Below the pieces are notes generated by a model. That model was not told the DNA's origin. It did no database searches and saw nothing but the letters and a program-made list of their open reading frames with translations. The position numbers and the translations under genes are program-made. This document shows positions 28,039-37,439 of a stretch of DNA of 64,000 bases, piece after piece (within the stretch, counting starts at the first letter, position 1; every line of letters starts with the position of its first letter). This DNA comes from Psychrobacter sp. Cmf 22.2 (GTDB lineage Bacteria; Pseudomonadota; Gammaproteobacteria; Pseudomonadales; Moraxellaceae), in NCBI RefSeq assembly GCF_001921745.1, contig NZ_MRYA01000002.1, positions 310,001 through 374,000 of the forward strand, written 5' to 3'.

Positions 28039-29325
28039 CTAGGTTAGGTCAACATGTCCTAATGAGTGATCCAAGAAAAACCGCAGCATCTCTTTTGAAG
28101 CATTCGGCCCCTTGGGGTCAGTATAAGATCCTGCGCTACTGCCACCTGCCCAGCTATGTCCAGCGCCATGAATCTTCCAATATTCCAACTGGTTAACTCC
28201 TTGACTATCACGAATCTCTGTTTGGGTGCTACGACAATTTTGCTCAGAACATTGCTTATGCTGGCGGGTCGTTAAACCAGTCTTTTGCGCTTGTAAGCGC
28301 TGTTCTGCCTGCTCAAAGATCTGTCCGCCATTACGGATGCTCACCGTATGATCCTGATCGCCATGAAACACGATCATCGGGACAAACTTACTGCTTCCTG
28401 TATGTTTTGGAGCAGCAGAGCCACCCTGACGCATGGCCATTAATGCAGATGGTAAATCAGTGGCACTACGATAAGCCAACCCTGAATGAACGCCAACTGC
28501 TGCAAACATCTCGGGATAATTCTCTGCCATAATCACTGCCATAGCAGCGCCTGCAGATAGCCCCGCAATATATACACGTGATGAATCTACTGCGTAATTC
28601 TTAATAATGGATTTAGTCAATGCCGCAAGCCATGCAGGCTCACCCTGACCTTGCTGTTGATCAGTAGGTTTGAACCAGTTCCAACAGCGATTTTGATTAG
28701 CAGAAGCTGGCTGAGAAGGATAGACAATCAGGCAACGGTGCTCTTCTGCCAATTCATTCATACGTGTACCTGCTGCAAAATCTTCCGGCGATTGAGTACA
28801 ACCATGCAACATGACTATTAGAGGCAAGCGCAAGCCTTCTTCTACCGCTTGAGCGTAGTTTGAAGGAATATATAACCGGTAGTCATGACTGCCTTGAGAG
28901 GACTTAAGAGTGCCTTTGAGAAACTGGGCATTGTCAGGAATAGACGGTTCGATATGTGTATCAACCCCAGTACGCAGAGCACTTACATTCATAACCGTTG
29001 GCAAGTCCAGCTTAAAGTTTTTCATTTTATCTGTAAAATCTTGCAATTTATCAGGCAGCTTACTAAATAGCTCATCAGTGCCTGTTCGCTTGTCTGTCGG
29101 GGACGTGCGATCTTGTGACATTGGCACATCAGATGTTACACCAGGCGTCACATCCTTAATAGGCGTCACATCTTTAATAGGGTTTTTTTCGGTATGACTG
29201 GCTGGTGCTGCCCCGCTTAAGTTCTTTTGAATGGCAATGGTGGCTTCTTTTAGCTGACCAGATTTCATAAGTTCCATAGCTTCTTTGAGATGCGGCGGTG
29301 TCATATTAAATTTTGAAAAATCCAT
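28039..29325 (-). CDS. PHB depolymerase-family esterase (LpqC/feruloyl-esterase-like)
   Basis: A 428-residue alpha/beta hydrolase. Residues 1-110 are polar and low-complexity (including a KDVTP tandem repeat), preceding an 'esterase, PHB depolymerase' domain: YRLYIPSNY, LPLIVMLHGCTQSPEDFAAG (oxyanion region), nucleophile Ser in AGLSAGAAMA (about 255), VFHGDQDHTV (Asp) and GAGHSWAGG (His). It may hydrolyse polyhydroxyalkanoate or other esters. No signal peptide is seen, so an intracellular depolymerase is possible. The N-terminal KFNMTPPHLKEAMELMKSG is shared with many PHA/esterase relatives. Neighbours are two acyl-CoA dehydrogenases and a small regulator, consistent with fatty acid/PHA turnover. 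Confidence 0.85.
   Translation of the reverse strand: MDFSKFNMTPPHLKEAMELMKSGQLKEATIAIQKNLSGAAPASHTEKNPIKDVTPIKDVTPGVTSDVPMSQDRTSPTDKRTGTDELFSKLPDKLQDFTDKMKNFKLDLPTVMNVSALRTGVDTHIEPSIPDNAQFLKGTLKSSQGSHDYRLYIPSNYAQAVEEGLRLPLIVMLHGCTQSPEDFAAGTRMNELAEEHRCLIVYPSQPASANQNRCWNWFKPTDQQQGQGEPAWLAALTKSIIKNYAVDSSRVYIAGLSAGAAMAVIMAENYPEMFAAVGVHSGLAYRSATDLPSALMAMRQGGSAAPKHTGSSKFVPMIVFHGDQDHTVSIRNGGQIFEQAEQRLQAQKTGLTTRQHKQCSEQNCRSTQTEIRDSQGVNQLEYWKIHGAGHSWAGGSSAGSYTDPKGPNASKEMLRFFLDHSLGHVDLT
29143..29178. repeat. Tandem 18-bp repeat inside the esterase gene
   Basis: Two head-to-tail copies of AGGCGTCACATCYTTAAT (29143-29160, 29161-29178) differing at one base. They encode the repeated IKDVTP units of the disordered linker; repeat number may vary between strains. 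Confidence 0.85.
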
Positions 29326-29386
29326 TGGCTATTTCCTTGATATATCTATAAATGTTAAGGGTGGCTGCAAAAGTAAAAACAGATGC

Positions 29387-29812
29387 TTAAACCATTTTGT
29401 TAACCAAAACTGCTTTTATCTCTGGGCTTGCTTGCAGCACCCCTAATACAGTAATGCTTTCAATAGTGGCCTCTACAAGCTCTGGAGTTACATCGGCGGC
29501 GATGGTCGCCAGACCCAATACTTGAATATGTAGTTTTTCATTACGTTCTTGAACAGCTTCAAGGTCAGCGCGAGTGTAATGCCGTAGTCCTAACTCTAAA
29601 GTTTTACGAGCAACGGTTTGACGTACCACATCAGCATGTGTGGTTAGCTGATTACGTATCGCAGTGCGAATAAAGTCAGTGCGATTAGAATAGAAACCTT
29701 CTTGCACCATCAAATCTACTTGTCCAAGATCTACGTAGCCGAGATTAATAGTGACCTTTTCTGTCTCGCCTGCGCGAGCGCGAATAGGCGTTGTATTCTT
29801 GCTTGCCATCAT
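29387..29812 (-). CDS. Small ribbon-helix-helix-type (CopG-like) regulator
   Basis: About 141 residues. The N-terminal region has a beta-strand pattern EKVTINLGYVDLGQVDLMV followed by EGFYSNRTDFIRTAIRNQL, the 'R-T-x-F-I-R-x-A-I' helix of ribbon-helix-helix DNA-binding proteins. The C-terminal half (from about 75) is helical with an unknown ligand or oligomer role. The reading frame is open further upstream, but its first ATG lies inside the operator; an AAGGATT ribosome site favours the ATG at 29812 (or 29809). It lies 61 bp upstream of the esterase on the same strand and probably controls it and itself. Confidence 0.8.
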   Translation of the reverse strand: MMASKNTTPIRARAGETEKVTINLGYVDLGQVDLMVQEGFYSNRTDFIRTAIRNQLTTHADVVRQTVARKTLELGLRHYTRADLEAVQERNEKLHIQVLGLATIAADVTPELVEATIESITVLGVLQASPEIKAVLVNKMV

Positions 29813-29848
29813 ATAATCCTTATAATGAACTCTCTTAATTTCAATATT

Positions 29849-29877
29849 ATACTCCATATGGATTCCATTTGGAGTAT
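29849..29877 (-). promoter_or_regulatory. Operator/promoter of the ribbon-helix-helix regulator gene
   Basis: A 14-bp inverted repeat around a single central base (29849-29862 / 29864-29877) with one mismatch: ATACTCCATATGGA-T-TCCATTTGGAGTAT. Inside it, CCATATGG and CCATTTGG recur 11 bp apart, one helical turn, the usual spacing of paired ribbon-helix-helix sites. On the minus strand it overlaps a -10 box TATAAT, so binding would repress. It lies 37 bp before the gene start, implying autoregulation. Confidence 0.75.
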
Positions 29878-29921
29878 ATATTTTATATTTTGGAAAAAAT
29901 TAATAAGCCAATACCAAAAAA

Positions 29922-29951
29922 ATCGGCAACACACCTAAGTATGTTGCCGAT
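29922..29951 (-). terminator. Intrinsic terminator of the second acyl-CoA dehydrogenase gene
   Basis: A 10-bp stem (29922-29931 with 29942-29951), 10-base loop, then a U-run on the minus strand. It isolates the regulator-esterase unit from the gene upstream. Confidence 0.85.
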
Positions 29952-30028
29952 AGTGGTACCGCGTCTAAATTCTTAATCAATCAAAAGTGGTAGCAGTTAA
30001 CCATAATAGAATCCATTACAGCTCAATT

Positions 30029-31822
30029 CTAAAAAGCAAATTGATCAACGTTCATGCTCATGTATGGCTCAACACCAGTGTTGATGCGCTTTACATGGGT
30101 AGTAGTACGCGGTAATAGCTTAGCAAAATAGAACTGTGCCGTCTTTACCTTGGCATCATAGAAAGCATGCTCACTGTTGCCGTTTTTAATCTCAGTCTGA
30201 GCAATAAGTGCCATACGTGCCCATAAGTAAGCAAGGGTAACATAGCCACTGAAATACATGTAATCAACGGCAGCACCGCCAACAGCATCTGGGTTTTCAG
30301 TCGCTTGCATGCCAATACGTGCAGTCAAATCACCCCATTCTTTTAGATGCTTGGCAAGTGGACGAATGAACTGTCCCATCTCATCATTGTCTTTATTTTC
30401 TTCACAGAACTTCTGAATGATATTAGAAAAGTTTGCCAGCAATTTACCTTGTGAGCCTAAGACTTTACGGCCCAGTAAATCAAGCGCTTGAATCTCAGTG
30501 GTACCTTCATATAAACAAGCAATACGGGTATCACGGACGTTTTGTTCCATACCCCATTCACTGATAAAGCCATGACCACCATAGACTTGCACACCATGAT
30601 TAGCGGCTTCTAGACCAGTTTCAGTTAAGAAAGCTTTGGCAATCGGCGTCAGTAATGACAGCATTTGATCGGCAAACTTAAGGTCATCGCCTTCACCTTT
30701 TGCCACCGTATCAGCAAAATGAGAGAGATAATATACTAGTGCGCGGCCCCCTTCAGCGAAGGCTTTTTCAGTCAATAGCATATTACGGACAGCTGGATGC
30801 ACAATGATAGGGTCAGCGACTTTATCTGGCGCTTTGGCACCTGACAAAGAACGCATCGCTAGGCGGTCTTTGGCATAAGTCAATGAGCCTTGGAACGCAT
30901 ATTCTGCTGCAGTCAAACCTTGAACAGCCGTACCGATACGTGCCACATTCATAAAAGTAAACATGCATTGTAGGCCGCGGTTTTCAGGACCAATCAAGTA
31001 ACCTGTTGCGCCATCGAAGTTCATTACGCAAGTGGCAGAAGCTTTGATACCCATTTTGTGTTCGATAGAGCCGCAGACAACATTGTTGTTTTCGCCCAAG
31101 CTGTTATCTTCGTTGACCATTACTTTAGGTACGATAAACAGTGAGATGCCTTTGGTGCCGGCAGGTGCGCCTGGTAGACGCGCCAGCACAATATGAATAA
31201 TGTTTTCAGCCAAATCATGCTCGCCGGCTGAAATAAAAATCTTTTGACCAGTGATGCTATAACTGCCATCGTCATTTGGCTGAGCTTTGGTACGAATAAT
31301 ACCTAAGTCAGATCCTGCATGCGCTTCAGTAAGACACATAGTTCCTGACCATTCGCCAGTGACCATTTTTTCTAAATACGTTTCTTTTTGGCTATCAGTA
31401 CCGTGATGCTCGATGGTTTGGATAGCACCATGGGATAAGCCTGGGTACATAGAGAATGACCAGTTAGCCGTACCTACCATCTCATTAATGACGGTAGATA
31501 ACGAAAACGGCATGTTTTGACCACCAAACTCTTCTTCAGCAGAAAGCGCAGGGAAGCCAAGCTCACAGTACTGTTGATAAGCTTCTTTAAAGCCTTTAGG
31601 TGTGGTTACTTTACCATTATCGAAATGGCAGCCCTCAGCATCGCCACTTTGATTCAGTGGTGACAATTCGTTTTCAGCAAAGCTTGCAGCCATCTCAAAC
31701 AGGCTGTCCATTAGCTCACGATCGGGTTCTTGAAATTTTGGTAGACGTTTATAGTGGCTTTCGCTATCAAGTAGCTCATGCATAACGAATTGAATATCAC
31801 GTAATGGGGCTTTGTACTGCAT
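30029..31822 (-). CDS. Acyl-CoA dehydrogenase, 600-residue class (paralogue)
   Basis: Same domain order as the enzyme at 25928-27712: MCLTEAHAGSDLG flavin contact, ITGQKIFISAGEHD, VYGGHGFISEWGMEQ, YEGTTEIQALDLLGRK and the class-specific C-terminal extension ending in EPYMSMNVDQFAF. I use the ATG at 31822, which follows AGGACAGGAAG at good spacing, rather than an in-frame ATG 12 codons earlier; the protein is then 597 residues starting MQYKAPLRDIQFVMHEL. Two such paralogues with different substrate chain lengths are known as FadE1/FadE2 in Pseudomonas. Substrate here is inferred only as acyl-CoA. Confidence 0.92.
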   Translation of the reverse strand: MQYKAPLRDIQFVMHELLDSESHYKRLPKFQEPDRELMDSLFEMAASFAENELSPLNQSGDAEGCHFDNGKVTTPKGFKEAYQQYCELGFPALSAEEEFGGQNMPFSLSTVINEMVGTANWSFSMYPGLSHGAIQTIEHHGTDSQKETYLEKMVTGEWSGTMCLTEAHAGSDLGIIRTKAQPNDDGSYSITGQKIFISAGEHDLAENIIHIVLARLPGAPAGTKGISLFIVPKVMVNEDNSLGENNNVVCGSIEHKMGIKASATCVMNFDGATGYLIGPENRGLQCMFTFMNVARIGTAVQGLTAAEYAFQGSLTYAKDRLAMRSLSGAKAPDKVADPIIVHPAVRNMLLTEKAFAEGGRALVYYLSHFADTVAKGEGDDLKFADQMLSLLTPIAKAFLTETGLEAANHGVQVYGGHGFISEWGMEQNVRDTRIACLYEGTTEIQALDLLGRKVLGSQGKLLANFSNIIQKFCEENKDNDEMGQFIRPLAKHLKEWGDLTARIGMQATENPDAVGGAAVDYMYFSGYVTLAYLWARMALIAQTEIKNGNSEHAFYDAKVKTAQFYFAKLLPRTTTHVKRINTGVEPYMSMNVDQFAF

Positions 31823-32205
31823 AACTTCCTGTCCTTTTTTTGATATGACCGACAGCAAACAAACGACTTGGTTTGTGATTATTTTGACTGTTAGTATGTT
31901 ACTGATATCAGATTTGCCTACAAGAAAGACTTAGGGCAGCGATATCGGTCATATAATATAACGTTGAAAAATGCTAAAAGAATTATGACTGTATTAGTAA
32001 ATTCACCTCAAAAGATAGGCGTTCACTAGAAATTATACAAGTTTGGTTATAATACTGATAAGTCATGAACCTATCTTGCATCCTTTATACAATCAACGTT
32101 AGCGCTTAAAAAAAGACAGTACCAAAGTTGTGGTAGATACCGTACATACGGTAGATGTACAAGTCTATAAAAGGCCAGTATGTCTGGTAACAAGGACAGT
32201 TAAGA
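31823..32205. other. Intergenic region between GGDEF-EAL gene and acyl-CoA dehydrogenase
   Basis: About 380 bp with no recognisable gene. It should hold the acyl-CoA dehydrogenase promoter on the minus strand. A small stem TACCGT-acat-ACGGTA lies at 32138-32153, near the end of the GGDEF-EAL gene, without a clear U-run. A plus-strand TATAAT occurs at about 32049 but there is no plus-strand gene for it. Confidence 0.4.
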
Positions 32206-33915
32206 TCAGCTAAAGTTTGGGTTTGGAAGAGTTGATTGTCTTAACATATCGGTTGCTATATCGGCAGGTACAGGACGTCCAAACCAGTAGCCTTGTCCAT
32301 ATTGACAGCCCATTTGTAATAACAAATCACGTTGCTGCTCAGTCTCGATACCTTCAGCGACGGCACTCATATCCAAAGCAGTAGCCAGATCTAAAATAGC
32401 TTTAACGATGGCAGACTGAGTACGATTATTCACGATTTTATCGATAAAGCTTTTGTCAATTTTAATAAAATTAAAGGGATACTCTTGTAAGTAGCTAAGA
32501 GAGGCGTAACCCGTACCAAAATCATCAAGAGACAAACAGACTCCCAACTCTTTTAGCGCGATAAGCTGTTGTTTAACACTTGCATGCCGCAGCATCAAAG
32601 AAGACTCGGTGACTTCGATATGCAACTGATCAGGTTGAATAGAATGATGAGTGAATAGATTGGTTACAAAGTCAAAAAACTCAATATGGCTGAATTCTGC
32701 AGCGTCAGCATTGATGCATACATGTTGCGTAAAACTCATCGATTCCCAAATACATAGCTGTTCAGCGATCTGAACAGCCATCTGACAAAATAAATCAAAT
32801 GACAGTTTATGCTTGATGATGGCTTCAATAAAATCTTTTGGTTGTAGCAATCCGCGCGTAGGATGGTGCCAGCGTACAAGCGCTTCAAAACCAGCGATAG
32901 CGCCTGTTTCTAATGTGACTTTGGGTTGATAGTATGGCACGAACTGCTTGGCCACTATGGCTTCACGCAGCTCAGTCTCTAATTGTAAGCTATCAATTGT
33001 TTCGTGATTTATCTCGTCGTTATACCAGCAAACATCATCTCCGCCATGCTCTTTGGCGTAGTGTAACGCTTTTTCAGCTTTATTTAGTAAGCTGCTTAAC
33101 TGGTTACCATCTTTAGGGTAATAACTGACCCCAACTGATATTTGTAGATAAATACTGGTATTGTTTAGGACAAATGGTCGCTCGCACATATGCATCAAGC
33201 TATCGAGTTCGTGGCGTACCAAATGAGCATCACTAAACTCAAACAATAGTCCAAAGTCATCGCCACCTAAGTGTGAAAAACATAGTAGCTGGTTGAGCTC
33301 AAGGGCATTTACTCTAGCAACGAACTCTCTTATAAGCTCATCAACATTGTCTTGCCCAAGATTATTGACCAAAATACGATAACGATCGATATTGGCTCGA
33401 ATAATCACCACTTCTTGAAAGCTATCCATCAAAACATCATTGGTCTGACTCAAAAACACTTTGCGATTGGGTAGACCTGTAAGCTGATTATGATTGAGCA
33501 GATGCGCGACTTGTTGTTGGTCTTCGACGACTGAGGAGATGTCACGTACCATACCAACATAGTAGACAGTTTTGTCCACATAAAATCTGCGATAAGATAT
33601 ATGACAATTGAGTGTGCGTCCATAACGGTTTAGTAGAGCGAAATTATTTTCATAAAACCCCTCATCATCTAGTCGATTGGATATGTCTTTTAAAATGGAC
33701 TGTTCTTTTTCTGATAAGAATTCTGCAGCATATATACCAAGAGGCCGTCCAATCATATACGGCTCTTCAAAACCAATCATCACTTCATAAGCAGGATTAA
33801 TGGACATGTAGCGTAAGTTAGCGTCCAAGATAAATACAGCATCTTCGAGACGTTCGCACAGCTCTGTCATTAATTGCTGCTTAACTGATGGCAAAAGGGG
33901 CGCAAAGGTAGTCAT
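32206..33915 (-). CDS. PAS-GGDEF-EAL protein, probable c-di-GMP phosphodiesterase
   Basis: A 569-residue cytoplasmic signalling protein without transmembrane segments. A PAS domain spans about 15-130 (AVFILDANLRYMSINPAYEV), then a GGDEF domain (about 135-300) and an EAL domain (about 310-560). The cyclase site is degenerate: the motif is GGDDF (217-221) and the first metal Asp of the usual DxD is Asn (N175 in ANID). The EAL domain is complete: FEALVRW (E344), EVTESSLM, SLDDFGTGYASLSYL, FIKIDKSFI and AVAEGIETEQQ. So c-di-GMP hydrolysis is the likely activity, with GGDEF as a GTP-sensing regulatory domain and PAS as input. The gene stands alone. Confidence 0.9.
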   Translation of the reverse strand: MTTFAPLLPSVKQQLMTELCERLEDAVFILDANLRYMSINPAYEVMIGFEEPYMIGRPLGIYAAEFLSEKEQSILKDISNRLDDEGFYENNFALLNRYGRTLNCHISYRRFYVDKTVYYVGMVRDISSVVEDQQQVAHLLNHNQLTGLPNRKVFLSQTNDVLMDSFQEVVIIRANIDRYRILVNNLGQDNVDELIREFVARVNALELNQLLCFSHLGGDDFGLLFEFSDAHLVRHELDSLMHMCERPFVLNNTSIYLQISVGVSYYPKDGNQLSSLLNKAEKALHYAKEHGGDDVCWYNDEINHETIDSLQLETELREAIVAKQFVPYYQPKVTLETGAIAGFEALVRWHHPTRGLLQPKDFIEAIIKHKLSFDLFCQMAVQIAEQLCIWESMSFTQHVCINADAAEFSHIEFFDFVTNLFTHHSIQPDQLHIEVTESSLMLRHASVKQQLIALKELGVCLSLDDFGTGYASLSYLQEYPFNFIKIDKSFIDKIVNNRTQSAIVKAILDLATALDMSAVAEGIETEQQRDLLLQMGCQYGQGYWFGRPVPADIATDMLRQSTLPNPNFS

Positions 33916-34036
33916 AATTGAGACTCAATAGTCAAGCAAGGATGTTAATATTATAATAAAGTTATAAAATAGCGATTGTAAATAATTTGCGGACATTTGT
34001 CCGATATTTTTTATTTTATTGGGATGTTTATACTTT

Positions 34037-34906
34037 TTATTTGTGCGGATGATAAAGTGCATGTAATGTGGCTAAAGCGACAACAGGGGCAGTCTCGGTA
34101 CGTAAGACCCTTATGCCAATCTGCCAAGGTATAAATCCAACATCAACTGCTTGTTTGCGTTCTTTTTCACTAAGGCCACCTTCAGGACCAATGATTAGTT
34201 CGATATAAGGTAACTCTTGTTTCAATACTGTCAATAACGACTCAGGCATTGCAGGTTGATCGGGCGCTGGTACACTAAGCTGCATACGTAGATCAGCTGG
34301 CTGCTGTAATATCTGGTAGTAAGGGTCTTGATTAAGCATAGTGACAATAGGGCTAACAGCTGTTTGTCTGCCTGCAGTATTGGTGTTTAAGCCTTGCAGC
34401 CAGTCATGGATAGAGATAGGGGAAAAAATAAGAGGCGGCCGATTTAGTCCGCACTGTTCACTTGCGGCAATAGCCACTTGCTGCCAGTGTAGAAGCTTCT
34501 TGTCTACTTGTGCAGGCTTTAAATTTACCTCACCATGATGACTGCTTAATAATTGAATACCAGTCACACCTAGTTCAGTGGCCTTTTGAATCGCATAATC
34601 CATTCGATCTCCACGACTCATAACCAAACCTATTTTGGTATGGATAGGCGCACTACGATCCTCACCGATATGAGCCAATAACGTAACCGTGGCGTTTTTT
34701 TTGCCAATGTCTTGCAGCTTTACATGATATTCGCCACCGAAGCCGTCGAATAAAATACCTTCATCTCCGACATTTGCACGTAGTACACGGCCCCAATGAT
34801 GTACGATGCTTTCTGTCAAAGCGATATCTGTACCAATAGAGAAAGTACTTAATTTAGGGTAATTGGCATCAGTATCACTGCTAGTAGCATAAAAAAAGCG
34901 TCTCAC
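34037..34906 (-). CDS. rsmE: 16S rRNA (uracil1498-N3)-methyltransferase
   Basis: A SPOUT-class methyltransferase acting on U1498 of 16S rRNA. The N-terminal PUA-like domain contains HHWGRVLRANVGDEGILFDG, and the C-terminal trefoil-knot SAM site contains ELIIGPEGGLSEKER and GIRVLRTETAPVVALATL. 289 residues, longer than E. coli (243) owing to inserts near 195-225. The start is GTG with AGGA ten bases upstream. It is not next to gshB as in E. coli; here it precedes no operon partner. Confidence 0.94.
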   Translation of the reverse strand: MRRFFYATSSDTDANYPKLSTFSIGTDIALTESIVHHWGRVLRANVGDEGILFDGFGGEYHVKLQDIGKKNATVTLLAHIGEDRSAPIHTKIGLVMSRGDRMDYAIQKATELGVTGIQLLSSHHGEVNLKPAQVDKKLLHWQQVAIAASEQCGLNRPPLIFSPISIHDWLQGLNTNTAGRQTAVSPIVTMLNQDPYYQILQQPADLRMQLSVPAPDQPAMPESLLTVLKQELPYIELIIGPEGGLSEKERKQAVDVGFIPWQIGIRVLRTETAPVVALATLHALYHPHK

Positions 34907-35062
34907 AATTACTAAATCCTATGTTTTAAACAATAACGTTGTTCGATATTTTAGCAAAATATTGTTTAGATAAAAGTATCTCTATAGTAAATAGAGCTTA
35001 ATTTAAAAGTACATTTTTTATAAAGGTAGTATGGCAATGATAATTTATAGTTAGCACAAAAA

Positions 35063-35088
35063 AACTGGCCCTCCGAAGAACGCCAGTT
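35063..35088 (-). terminator. Intrinsic terminator after metF
   Basis: A 7-bp stem AACTGGC/GCCAGTT (35063-35069 with 35082-35088) with a U-run on the minus strand, 25 bp after the metF stop. Confidence 0.75.
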
Positions 35089-35112
35089 ACTATAAATAAT
35101 CTGTTATAAGAA

Positions 35113-35961
35113 CTAAGAGACAAGACCCAAGGCTTCTACCAAGCGCTTGTTTGGCTCAACTTTATTCATGCTATAAAAATGCATGGCTGGCACGCCCTCA
35201 CTGATAAGACGCTCGCACAGACGATAAACCACTTCAAAACCAAACTCACGAATGGCTGTGCGGTCATCGCCAAAGTCAGCCAATTGTTTACGCACATAAC
35301 GCGGAATATCAGCGCCACAGCTATCAGCAAAACGCATTAAGTTACTTGAGTTGGTGATCGGCATGATACCTGCAACCAGCGGCTGAACAGCAGTATCGAT
35401 ACCGCGTTTTTCTAAGGTGTCTCGCAGATATAGATAGCTATCAGCATTATAAAAAAACTGCGTGATAGACGCATTTGCACCAGCCTGGTACTTATTAACC
35501 AAGTTATCAACGTCAAACTCAAAGCTACGCGCTTGTGGGTGCATCTCAGGGTACGCGGCCACTTCGATATGGAAATGATCGCCTGAATGCTCCCGAATAA
35601 ACTTGACCAAGTCTAGTGCAAACGGTAGCTCACCCATGCCGACTTGCCCTGAGGGTAAGTCGCCGCGTAGGGCAACCAGACGCTTGATACCTAGACTTTT
35701 ATAATGCGTTAGAAGCTCAGCAATCTCGGCCTTGTCGTCACCGATACAAGACATGTGCGGCGCAATATCGGTCTCACCGCGCGCACATAATGCTTGGACG
35801 ATATTTAAGGTGCGGCTACGAGTCGAGCCACCAGCGCCATAAGTCACCGAAAAGTAGCTCGGTGACAGTTTATTGAGCTCATCGTAAGTACCAAGTAGCT
35901 TTTCATGTCCCAGCTCAGTTTTGGCGGGGAAAAACTCAAAAGAAAAAGCGGGCTTACTCAC
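35113..35961 (-). CDS. metF: 5,10-methylenetetrahydrofolate reductase
   Basis: FAD enzyme making 5-methyl-THF, the methyl donor for methionine synthase. FSFEFFPAKTE at the start, PHMSCIGDD, VALRGDLPSG and ASITQFFYNADSYL match MetF. 282 residues is the bacterial length, without the regulatory domain of eukaryotes. It begins 11 bp after the ahcY stop and is certainly in the same operon, so it should share control by the SAH riboswitch: when SAH builds up, both hydrolysis of SAH and supply of methyl groups increase. Confidence 0.96.
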   Translation of the reverse strand: MSKPAFSFEFFPAKTELGHEKLLGTYDELNKLSPSYFSVTYGAGGSTRSRTLNIVQALCARGETDIAPHMSCIGDDKAEIAELLTHYKSLGIKRLVALRGDLPSGQVGMGELPFALDLVKFIREHSGDHFHIEVAAYPEMHPQARSFEFDVDNLVNKYQAGANASITQFFYNADSYLYLRDTLEKRGIDTAVQPLVAGIMPITNSSNLMRFADSCGADIPRYVRKQLADFGDDRTAIREFGFEVVYRLCERLISEGVPAMHFYSMNKVEPNKRLVEALGLVS

Positions 35962-35972
35962 AATCGCGCTCC

Positions 35973-37397
35973 TTAGTATTTATAAGCGTCAGGCTTAAAC
36001 GGACCTTCAGCTGGAACACCTAGATACTCAGCTTGCTTTTCAGTTAGCTTAGTCAATGTACCGTTAAAGCCTGCAACCATCGCAGCAGCGACTTCTTCAT
36101 CAAGCTTTTTCGGCAATACTTTGACATATAGATTATCGAAGCGCTCATCAACAGGAAGCTCAGCAAATCTTTCTTCAAACAGATACATTTGAGCCAATAC
36201 TTGGTTGGCAAATGAGCCGTCCATCACACGTGATGGGTGACCTGTAGCGTTACCTAAGTTGACTAGGCGACCTTCGGCAAGCAAAATCAGATAATCGTTT
36301 TCGTCATCTGAGCGGAATATTTGATGCACTTGCGGCTTGATCTCAACCCAGCGCCAGTTATCACGCATAAACTGAGTATCGATTTCGGTGTCGAAGTGAC
36401 CGATGTTACAAACAACAGCACCAGGCTTTAGCGCCGCTAGCATATGTTTGTCGCAAACATGATAGTTACCAGTCGTCGTGACGATCAAGTCAGTATCTTC
36501 TAACAGACGAGTATTAATACTATCCGCGCCGCCGGTGTTGTCGCCATTGATGTACGGAGACAATACTTCATAACCGTCCATACAGGCTTGCATGGCACAG
36601 ATAGGATCGACTTCTGAGACCCGTACAATCATGCCTTCTTGACGTAAGCTTTGCGTTGAGCCTTTACCGACATCACCATATCCGATGACTAGCGCGCGGC
36701 GACCAGCAAGGAACATATCAGTAGCACGTTTGATAGCGTCATTTAAGCTATGACGACAGCCGTATTTATTGTCGTTTTTAGATTTGGTAACCGCATCATT
36801 GACGTTGATTGCAGGGACTTTTAGCGTGCCTTTATTCAGCATCTCAACCAAGCGATGCACACCAGTGGTGGTCTCTTCAGAAATACCATGGATATTATCA
36901 AGCATTTGGGCATAATCGTTATGAATCAACGCCGTTAAGTCACCGCCATCATCCAAGATTAAGTTGGCATCCCAAAGCTGACCGGATTCTTCGCCGCCAA
37001 CGTGGATTTGTTGACGTAAGCACCACTCGTACTCTTCTTCGGTTTCGCCTTTCCAAGCAAATACAGGCACACCCGCAGCAGCGATAGCCGCAGCAGCATG
37101 ATCTTGGGTTGAAAAGATATTACATGAGGTCCAGCGTACGTCAGCACCTAGCGCGACGAGCGTCTCAATAAGGACGGCAGTCTGAATCGTCATGTGGATA
37201 CAGCCAGCGATTTTGGCGCCTTTGAGTGGCTGCTCGTCTTGATAGCGACGACGCAGACCCATAAGGGCCGGCATTTCGGCTTCGGCAAGGGTGATTTCAC
37301 GGCGACCATAATCAGCAAGGCTGATGTCAGCGACTTTATAGTCAGTGAAAGAGGGGTCAATCGTATGGGCAGATGGTATGTTAGACACTGCGTCCAT
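35973..37397 (-). CDS. ahcY: S-adenosylhomocysteine hydrolase
   Basis: NAD-dependent hydrolysis of SAH to adenosine and homocysteine, relieving product inhibition of SAM methyltransferases. Motifs: [15 protein letters not shown] near the start, [28 protein letters not shown] (catalytic Lys), the NAD Rossmann [15 protein letters not shown], and the C-terminal [20 protein letters not shown], then YKY, which reaches into the partner's NAD site. 474 residues, typical of proteobacteria with the 40-residue insert. Ribosome site AGGAG is six bases before the ATG. Upstream is an SAH riboswitch with its promoter. Confidence 0.98.
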   Translation of the reverse strand: MDAVSNIPSAHTIDPSFTDYKVADISLADYGRREITLAEAEMPALMGLRRRYQDEQPLKGAKIAGCIHMTIQTAVLIETLVALGADVRWTSCNIFSTQDHAAAAIAAAGVPVFAWKGETEEEYEWCLRQQIHVGGEESGQLWDANLILDDGGDLTALIHNDYAQMLDNIHGISEETTTGVHRLVEMLNKGTLKVPAINVNDAVTKSKNDNKYGCRHSLNDAIKRATDMFLAGRRALVIGYGDVGKGSTQSLRQEGMIVRVSEVDPICAMQACMDGYEVLSPYINGDNTGGADSINTRLLEDTDLIVTTTGNYHVCDKHMLAALKPGAVVCNIGHFDTEIDTQFMRDNWRWVEIKPQVHQIFRSDDENDYLILLAEGRLVNLGNATGHPSRVMDGSFANQVLAQMYLFEERFAELPVDERFDNLYVKVLPKKLDEEVAAAMVAGFNGTLTKLTEKQAEYLGVPAEGPFKPDAYKY

Positions 37398-37439
37398 AAT
37401 ATGCTCCTATCAGTTAATAGATAAAAAGAATAAAAACGC

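Noticed and set aside
29143..29178. Tandem 18-bp repeat as a CRISPR or regulatory array
   Set aside because: Only two direct copies without spacers, in frame within the coding region of a disordered linker.
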